Source of the DNA: Leptoclinus maculatus
Taxonomy: Eukaryota > Chordata > Actinopteri > Perciformes > Stichaeidae
Reading direction: 5' to 3'
NCBI GenBank assembly: GCA_032191485.1
Contig: JAVDOI010000006.1
Coordinates: 8,910,056-8,974,055 of the forward strand
DNA: 64,000 nucleotides
The position numbers and the translations under genes were made by a program. This document shows, one piece after another, positions 58,306-64,000 of this stretch. Each line of letters begins with the position of its first letter. Positions within the stretch are counted from its first letter, which is position 1. The notes under the pieces are model-generated. The model was not told the DNA's origin. It did not search any database and saw nothing but the letters and a program-made list of their open reading frames with translations.

Positions 58306-61300
58306 GAAGCCTAGTAGTAGTAACGTCTGTGTAGTCAACAACTGTCAAATCAAATAAAGAAAGTACACATCAATTACTGTATATTTTAACAATTATTATT
58401 CTCAGTTTTCAAATTTAACTGCATGGATTATAAATAATACATAGAAATGCATAAATAAATGTTGTTCTCTCATTTCAAGTAAAATAAGGGCTGGATTAAA
58501 GAATAACTGACATAACAGAAAGCTTTTGAAAAATGTGCATCTTTAAAATAAAGTAATTCATTTTAGAAAAAGAAAAATAATTTCACTGATTTGTCCTGCA
58601 GCTTTAAATTCAGTTCATTCAGGTGTGAAGTGATGTCAATCAAATTGCTACAAATGAGACATACTGTTTTTATACTGCCCGTTGGAAGAATTCACCTATA
58701 CGAGTCTGTCCATTCTTAGTTTAAGACTCTGGTCTCTCTGAACACTTGTATATTCGATTGTGTTGAGAAATTACTTTACTGACTCACGTAATAAGTTACC
58801 TGCTCTGCTATCTATTTCCTCGTCTCTCCCCCGTGTGTCACGGTGTGTGTACATCTCACTCGAGTCAAGAAATTCGTCAGAATACCCATATTTGATTGGC
58901 TGAGCTGCATCACGTGATGTGATTTACAACGCATTGGTCGGCGTGTTTCCTGTACCGCTGAACAAGTGCCGTAAATGCTGGAAAAGCTGCGCCGGTTAAA
59001 ATAGAAGCGCTCCATCAAAATTGAATAATTCTCAATTATCTATCGGTTTTAGGTCCTGGGTCCGGATCCGGACTGCGGTCCGCCAATTAGTGACCCCTGG
59101 TGTATATGTTTTCACGCGACGTGACAGTTGAGTACAGCGGTGACCATGCTGCTTACAGCACTAACTAAATCTCTCAGGCTCACTGCTAACTTCTCTCATG
59201 GTGGTTCAGAACAGATTTAAAGAGCTGATCCTGCTGTTATTAGCTAGTTTGTAATCGCTGGTAGGGACGGGGGTCACATCGCCACCAATATATGAACAAG
59301 AACGTATTGCGGCCACTGACAGCGCCATGAATTGCGCATTGTTTGCAACCACTATCTGCCCTGTCTCAAGGTCTGTTTCACAAGAGATATTGTGCTAATA
59401 TTACCACACAAAGCACGGCCATAACGTTTTGCAGCTGAGTGCAATTTGCCCTCTTTTAGTGTCCGATTGCAATTATCCACATGGTAAATTATATATGAGC
59501 TTCAAGTCAATGCTTCGAATGAATGTATGCATATTAAACACATTTAGATACGTGCAAATAGCACAGGTGCAGCTGATGCTATTTGCTTGGCAGCGCAGTT
59601 AGGGGGGCATTTCTCCCTTTGCAGATGTTTTGATTATTGCACAGGTTTAACTGCCGCAAAATCAGCACAATCTTTTTGTAAATTCGCGTCACCAGAGGAA
59701 GCAGCGGCCCCTTCAAGTTGAAACATGTTAAAATGTACTCATGCCTCCTCGAGGTGAGCATTGTTTCAACCATACTGTCACTGTCCTGCTGTCTCCTACC
59801 GAGCTTCCGCCAGCGTCCTCCGCTGTGACAGCATGACTGTACAATCTGTTGCCCTCCACGCACAGTCGGAGCTCCATTAAATTGAAAGCCAATGCAAACT
59901 GCCGGGGCTGGCCAATCCTCATTAAGAGGACACCAAGCAGAGGACTGGCAGAGAATCACAGACACTTTGGAAGCCTAATGAATTGGTACACGCCCCCCAC
60001 ACTGTGAAAGTAGTACGCTCACGATGGATAACAGGATGAACGCTGCCATACAGCACTAACACCGCCTAACACTTTGTGTTGAACGCCGTCTACATGAACA
60101 AAAACTCACACAAACAGCGCTCACTCATCCATCTTCACTGGTGAGACTCGACCCTTGGAGCGTAATGGCAGGTGAGTCGCTGACACTTTGACACAAAGTG
60201 GCCCACAATGCGGTGAAGGCAGTGATGCACGTGACCTGGTCGCTTGACTTCACACAAAGCATATTATTTTTGCTTTGCAGGTGATTTAATCTATACTTCA
60301 GCTTTAGTGGAAACTGAAGTGCTGGGGCTCACCGGGCCCCAGCCAGATGACTTTATCTGGAACAAATAAGGTGAGTCTCTCTGCTCTACATGACGGCTCA
60401 GCTCCTCTCTGCTTGGGCAAGTTATCAAAGAGCCCGATTGAAAGAAACAACAACCTCCTGAGGATTACTTAACCACAAAAAACGGTCTCTTCTGCTGCTG
60501 GACCTACTGTGAAAAAGGAAGGCTTTTGTTTTTATTTCTGTATCAACTTTTAAAAACCTGAACAAAAGAGTTTTCACCCTTGTTAAAAGAGTCAACACCC
60601 TGAGGCATTTACTTCTTTACGAGAGAGAAAGAGAACACAACGATTATAGCCAATTTTAGTTAACTCCTCTGGGAGAAATGCTATAGGCCTACTAATTGAT
60701 TTTCCAACCTGTCCAACACATTCAATCCATTTGGAAGCGTTGCACGCTGCATTCATTTATGACGATCGAGCTAAAGCTAACTCGCTAAGCAGAGAGGGCC
60801 CAAGGGACAACTGTTAAGACACTGTGATGAAGTGGTTATCACACAATTTAATTAGACAACAGTAAATCTATGTCTGGAGATGCTGGAGAAAGGGAGGACT
60901 GCTAGTAGGAACAAAAAAAAATGCCAATTAAAAGAGCTGACAGTGAGAAAAGTAACAGAAAATGTATTCTGCAAAAAAAAATAGTACTGGCTGAAAATGA
61001 AACACTTAGGAACAGTAATGAAGTTGTTTTAGCAGCTGACTGGATGCCATATCTTACCAAATAAAAACATATTTAAGGATGCCATCACCTACAGCATACA
61101 ACTGTGGAATCGGTCAGGCAAAAATATATAAAACAAGTGGTTTCAAGAAAGTCCATAAAATGCAATTAGACACTAATTAGACTGTGAGGTCGGCATTACT
61201 GTAGTGTAATTGGGTCTGAATCCTCCTGTTAATACCACTGTACACACAATAATTTCATCCAGATAGTTCTACTGCTCATGATTATTTTAGCTGGTCCCCC

Positions 61301-63181
61301 TTTTCTTAATTAAAAGCTTAAACACTATCTCACAGCAGGTGTCACTAACTATTTTAGTCAGTCATCAGCGGTGAATAACACTGAAAATAATAAAAAGGCA
61401 TTTGATACGATAGATCAGCCACCAATATAGATCATCACAAACAAATCAGAGTCACAAGAAGTCAAATGTCGTATGCGGTCATGTACCAACCCTTGAGGAG
61501 TATTGAACAATGATAAACTCACCCCGTGATTTTTGTTATATCAAGAGGCACCGAACACACGGAATATTAAACATGGTAAAGGCGCAACAGTGCAGTAACG
61601 GGGCATCCCGAGCCTCCCCACCTCCATAAAAAGCACAGATCCCCTCTCTCCTTTGGGTGCCTTCAGGAGCTGTAATTTGTCTCAAGAACACTGAAGGCAC
61701 ATACCCTTGGCTTCTTTGTTTTGCTTTTTATGGTTCACCTGTCAAACACACTATTTTACTTGCATGCAATACCTAATGATGTATTATTTCACATACAGTG
61801 CCCAGAGGTAAAACAGTAGCAATAGGAGATAGTATGTTTCGATGCTTGTAGCCTAGCGGTCTCAGGCAGATACCATGTAATCACAATAATCTGCTTATGA
61901 GAAAGGTTTATGAACATCATCTTCGCTCTTTTCTCAGGTTCCCTGGCTGCCGTTCTCTACCGTCTGTTGCTGCTGGGAGACATGAATGAAAAGCATTTAT
62001 CGTTGCTGTTATTGGGTCATAATGATTGTGGGGGGGGGGGGTTCAGGTCAGAGGAGAATGTCTGCGCCAGGGAGGTTGAGGGTTCAAATCTCTGATGTGG
62101 CTGAGTTGAGTGTTAATCAATAAATTCTTAAAATGCATAAATTAAACTGTTCAGCGGCCATACACAAAATACTAATTTGACTGTACATTTTCCAGGATGA
62201 GTGCCAAGCCAGGATGGCAGTGTAGCTAACACAAAGCTTATTCTACCTCACAACCTCCCCAGGTAAACCCATCCATCCTGATCCCACTATACCAGTCATG
62301 ATCCATGTAAAAAACACCACTTTAATATGTGTTGGGAATGCATAGTTTGTTTATTTTATAGTGACATTATTATACTTTCAAACTTGTTTATTTTGCGCTG
62401 ACATTTAGGCCATTGCAATTGCCGGAATCGAACCTGTGATGTTGCGGTTATGTGGAATGAGTTGTATTAACTATTATCACAGATATACAGCAATTGTTTT
62501 TCACAAAGGATTTTCTGCAGAAATAATTAAACACAACATAACCTTGAAGGCATTTTGGACAGCAGTTAGTTTTAACTGATGCTGAAACAGCCTCATGGAC
62601 AAAGGATTGTGTAAAGCCCGATATGCTGTAGACCTACCTGATTTTGTCCAACAAAATAGGTTGTGTTGAAACTAATTCTTAATCAATTTGAATGTAGGGG
62701 TTGCATGTGGCTTGTGCCCAGCTCTTTATAAGTTAGTAAAAGTGATCTTTCCTAATCACTTAAATTAAAAAAATGCTTCCGCAACTTGCACTAGGTTATA
62801 TTCCACTTTCACGTGGACACATAAAAGATGATAAAAGTGGGATCTTCATAAGTTGTATTTACCCCCAACCATTACCTTATCAAGATAATCACATACAACA
62901 GCAAGTCTGCAATAATAGTCTACATCTATCTTCATAACAACAGGAATACACTTTAAAATAACAACCAATGTTCTCTGAACCCCACCCAGTCAATCCTCTT
63001 CAATAATTAATATTGTGGAGTTCTTCTTCCTGTCAACCACCAACAAACAGACATAAAACAACTTACCATTTCCAGAGATGCGATTATCCACCTCGCCTTG
63101 CCCGATGTTGAGAGCCGCGTTAAGTTGAATATAAAGTCCCACGTATTGTAAAATCCTTATCATCACTCCAAAGGCTCCCAT
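43961..63181 (-). CDS. vstm2l: V-set and transmembrane domain-containing 2-like protein (gene span)
   Basis: Complete four-exon minus-strand gene for a 212-residue protein; human VSTM2L has 204. An N-terminal hydrophobic segment (MGAFGVMIRILQYVGLYIQL) is a likely signal peptide. A V-type Ig domain follows, with cysteines Cys60 (VEMACSF) and Cys138 (GTYECRV), the core tryptophan in EIQWWY, and an N-glycosylation sequon at Asn118 (SNISHKL). The tail is short and basic, ending GRELKRRS...ESCVL, comparable to the human tail. No second membrane segment is visible, so the product is probably secreted; human VSTM2L has been described as a secreted antagonist of the peptide humanin. Exon phases match throughout. 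Intron 1 is 16.7 kb. Its neighbour TGM2 is also near VSTM2L in human. Confidence 0.94.
44506..44550 (-). CDS. vstm2l: vstm2l exon 3 (45-bp microexon)
   Basis: Fifteen codons, VAALEETSKDATKIS, in phase 0 (TGTGCAG| and AGT|GTGAGT). It corresponds to the human stretch ending KEATKIS. Too short to be found as an open frame; identified by splice sites and homology. Confidence 0.92.
44551..46164. other. vstm2l intron 2
   Basis: 1.6 kb of non-coding DNA with a short GT microsatellite (44744-44764). The GC-richer, low-repeat stretch at about 44930-45075 stands out from its AT-rich surroundings and may be a conserved element. Confidence 0.6.
46165..46334 (-). CDS. vstm2l: vstm2l exon 2 (first half of Ig domain)
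   Basis: Residues 39-95. ALFTEVPHDITTQSGEDVEM, ACSFRGAGSPSYSLEIQWWY: nearly identical to the human protein over the first V-domain strands. Acceptor CTTGCAG|CTCTCT, donor GATAAT|GTAAGA. Confidence 0.97.
46607..46630. repeat. short perfect hairpin
   Basis: AGCTTGCAAA, loop TGTA, then TTTGCAAGCT: a 10-bp perfect stem in vstm2l intron 1. No known function. Confidence 0.7.
48336..48402. repeat. long (CA)n microsatellite
   Basis: About 33 uninterrupted CA units. It generates spurious open frames of poly(Thr-His) and poly(Cys-Val) on both strands. Confidence 0.97.
50760..51260 (+). mobile_element. 3' fragment of an L2-type LINE (degenerate)
   Basis: Translation in shifting frames gives NRLQVVQNAAAKLLT..KSSK.SQVTPIL near 50790-50870. 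Further on it gives RRSLRSSDRGLLVHSRLQTK and then PLDLRSLTLWTLLKSSS near 50955-51100. These are the typical end of the reverse-transcriptase ORF of fish L2-clade elements. Stops and frameshifts show it is dead. It lies antisense to vstm2l within intron 1. Confidence 0.75.
51760..52235. repeat. probable dispersed teleost repeat
   Basis: Words such as TTCGTGAAATAGTCACGAAATG and the approximately repeated TTTGTTGCCxAAACxTAA (about 52040-52195) resemble a widespread fish interspersed repeat. A degenerate tandem structure is visible around GATTTGCTGCCTAAACC and GATTTGTTGCCAAAACG. Class unknown. Confidence 0.4.
53385..53415. repeat. (CT)n tract
   Basis: Short pyrimidine microsatellite in vstm2l intron 1. 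Confidence 0.85.
54219..54283. repeat. (CA)n microsatellite with CG interruptions
   Basis: Mostly CA units interrupted by several CG dinucleotides (CACACGCACACGCACACA-type), about 65 bp. Confidence 0.95.
54950..55075. promoter_or_regulatory. candidate enhancer-like element with overlapping octamers
   Basis: Two overlapping POU-type octamers ATGCAAAT (55004-55011 and 55010-55017) lie beside a CCAAT box in reverse (GATTGG) and a TEAD-like CATTCCT within 30 bp. The surrounding DNA has little low-complexity sequence, unlike its flanks. Function is inference. Confidence 0.3.
55120..55189. repeat. (CCT)n microsatellite
   Basis: About 22 uninterrupted TCC/CCT triplets. Reads as poly-Pro, poly-Ser or poly-Leu in three frames, but no gene is implied. 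Confidence 0.97.
55655..55687. repeat. perfect 15-bp hairpin
   Basis: ACTTCTATATTGCTT, 3-nt loop AGA, AAGCAATATAGAAGT. The stem is perfect and the loop tiny, which is unlike a canonical microRNA precursor. Confidence 0.8.
55928..55984. repeat. (CT)n low-complexity tract
   Basis: Pyrimidine-rich imperfect microsatellite with CC and CG interruptions. Confidence 0.9.
56097..56152. repeat. long (GT)n microsatellite
   Basis: About 28 uninterrupted GT units in vstm2l intron 1. Confidence 0.97.
58127..59099. mobile_element. hAT-like non-autonomous DNA transposon (973 bp)
   Basis: It starts CAGGGGTACCAGGGG and ends with the inverse, GACCCCTG. The 8-bp flanks GTGTATAC (58119-58126) and GTGTATAT (59100-59107) are a target-site duplication with one mismatch. 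CAGGGGT termini with 8-bp duplications are diagnostic of hAT elements. The first nine bases are duplicated at the left end. No transposase frame remains. The interior includes a 66-bp (TA)n. Confidence 0.75.
58236..58301. repeat. (TA)33 microsatellite inside the hAT-like element
   Basis: Uninterrupted AT dinucleotides, likely highly variable and able to extrude as a cruciform. Confidence 0.97.
62040..62115 (+). repeat. possible tRNA-derived SINE head fragment
   Basis: A polymerase III B-box-like GGTTCAAATC (62081-62090) lies in a phrase typical of fish tRNA-SINEs (CAGGGAGGTTGAGGGTTCAA). No complete A box or cloverleaf can be drawn. A 10-11 base G run precedes it. Confidence 0.3.
62395..62475 (-). 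repeat. possible tRNA-derived repeat fragment (minus strand)
   Basis: On the minus strand CCGCAACATCACA leads into GGTTCGATTCCGGC, a perfect B-box. The pattern resembles fish interspersed repeats. It cannot be folded into a tRNA because the 5' half is missing. Confidence 0.35.
63067..63181 (-). CDS. vstm2l: vstm2l exon 1 (signal peptide)
   Basis: Residues 1-38 plus one base: MGAFGVMIRILQYVGLYIQL, then NAALNIGQGEVDNRISGN and donor AAATG|GTAAGT. This start was chosen because the human protein also begins MGA and the hydrophobic core follows at once. An in-frame ATG at 63223 would add 14 residues and is less likely. Confidence 0.88.
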
Positions 63182-63408
63182 TGCTTCAGCTGGTGTTTCA
63201 AGCAGTTGTATGAAAATTGTCACATTAGCTGAGGAGCATCGATAAAATATCCCCGCCGGACTGCGGTCAAATCAGCAGACACTCAGATCTCCGTGTTCAA
63301 CCCAGCAGACACTTAAATTTTAGTGCGCCTATATGCTGAAATTCACGGTAAACGCATTCAAACGGCACAGATCGGGAGCGAGCGAAGGATTTTGTAAAGT
63401 TAGCGGAA
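63182..63408 (-). promoter_or_regulatory. vstm2l 5' UTR and proximal promoter region
   Basis: A moderately GC-richer stretch (GATCGGGAGCGAGCGAAGG on the plus strand near 63371) between the start codon and the foldback element. No clear TATA box. Confidence 0.4.
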
Positions 63409-63996
63409 ACGTGAGACAATATTCGGTTTTCAAAATAAGATGTCAAATAAGCGGGAAAGATTACCGTCAGGCAACATCCGGTTTCCAAAATAGGATGTCA
63501 ACTAAGCGTATATACAAATTGCATTATGTGGAAATGAGATTAAATTAATTATATTTACATTAAGGATAAAACATGTTACCTGCATCTCGTGAGTTAAAGG
63601 GAAATACAACTAAATTGTGTCTTTATTCTTTGATTTGAGGGTTGCTGGTTGTACAGTTAACATGTTTGATTTTTGTTTGGATGTGGTCAGAAATGTCCTG
63701 AACACATACATATCAGTCAGTCAGATATTAGTCATTTAATTATCTTTCCAGCAACCCTCAAATCAAAGAATAAAGACACTTCATCCAAAATGTAGTTGTA
63801 TTTTCCCTTTAACTCACGAGATGCAGGTAACATGTTTTATACTTAATGTAAATATAATTAATTTAATCTTATTTCCACATAATGACATTTGTATATACGC
63901 TTAGTTGACATCTTATTATAGAAACCGGATGTTGTCTCACGTAAATCTTTCCCGTTAGTTGACATCTTATTTTGAAAGCCGGATGTTGTCTCACGT
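63409..63996. mobile_element. foldback element with arms of about 240 bp
   Basis: The left arm (63409-63648) and right arm (63748-63996) are inverted copies at roughly 90 percent identity around a 99-bp spacer. The outer third of each arm is itself a tandem pair of a unit of about 54 bp beginning ACGTGAGACAACATCCGG and containing AAAATAAGATGTCAACTAA. No coding capacity. The window ends four bases beyond the right arm, so the true outer end may lie outside. Confidence 0.85.
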
Positions 63997-64000
63997 TAAT

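Larger units (their letters stand above)
46335..63066. other. vstm2l intron 1 (16.7 kb)
   Basis: No coding exon recognised on either strand. It contains many microsatellites, an L2-type LINE remnant, a hAT-like element, tRNA-like SINE fragments, hairpins and GC-richer islands of possible regulatory nature, listed separately. Reading frames of 100-175 codons in it are low-complexity artefacts. Confidence 0.75.

Noticed and set aside
62040..62475. tRNA genes suggested by two B-box-like sequences
   Set aside because: No acceptor stem, A box or anticodon arm can be built around either. They look like SINE remnants.
63181..63223. Upstream in-frame Met of vstm2l as the start
   Set aside because: It would place 14 extra residues before the signal peptide. 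The downstream ATG matches the human MGA start.

Overview
The window is vertebrate nuclear DNA, almost certainly from a teleost fish and probably a percomorph. Three multi-exon genes with GT-AG introns occupy it. The non-coding DNA between and inside them carries long microsatellites, a hAT-like element, an L2-type LINE remnant and several dispersed repeats that I recognise from memory as common in percomorph genomes. I do not claim a species.

Layout. (1) Positions 1-12721 hold upstream DNA and the long first intron of a Rho-GEF-like gene. A candidate first exon ends at 3140 with an ATG directly against a splice donor. (2) 12722-28063, plus strand, holds 22 coding exons of a KIAA1755/PLEKHG4-family protein: a conserved N-terminal module, a Cys-rich linker, a CRAL-TRIO/Sec14-like domain, spectrin-like helices, a long acidic linker, a DH (RhoGEF) domain, a PH domain and a Ser-rich tail. 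With the candidate start the frame closes exactly at 1884 codons plus stop. (3) 30916-40791, plus strand, is a complete 13-exon transglutaminase of TGM2 type, 678 aa, with catalytic Cys269, His326 and Asp349. (4) 43961-63181, minus strand, is a complete 4-exon vstm2l (212 aa, secreted V-type Ig protein) whose first intron alone is 16.7 kb. TGM2, KIAA1755 and VSTM2L also lie close together on human 20q11.23, so this is a conserved synteny block, and that supports the gene names. The genes share no pathway that I can see.

The accessory DNA is the most unusual part. A 1.41 kb element with terminal inverted repeats sits in the intron at 20478-22105. It contains two oppositely oriented arrays (12 and 18 canonical copies plus 3 degenerate ones) of a 21-bp unit centred on the palindrome TCGAAATTTCGA. 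A foldback element with arms of about 240 bp lies immediately upstream of the vstm2l start and reaches the window edge. A head-to-head telomere-repeat palindrome lies about 115 bp before coding exon 2 of the GEF gene. There are also a hAT-like non-autonomous element with an 8-bp target duplication and a TTAA-flanked element just downstream of the transglutaminase stop codon. I found no bacterial-type system, CRISPR array, rRNA or convincing tRNA gene.
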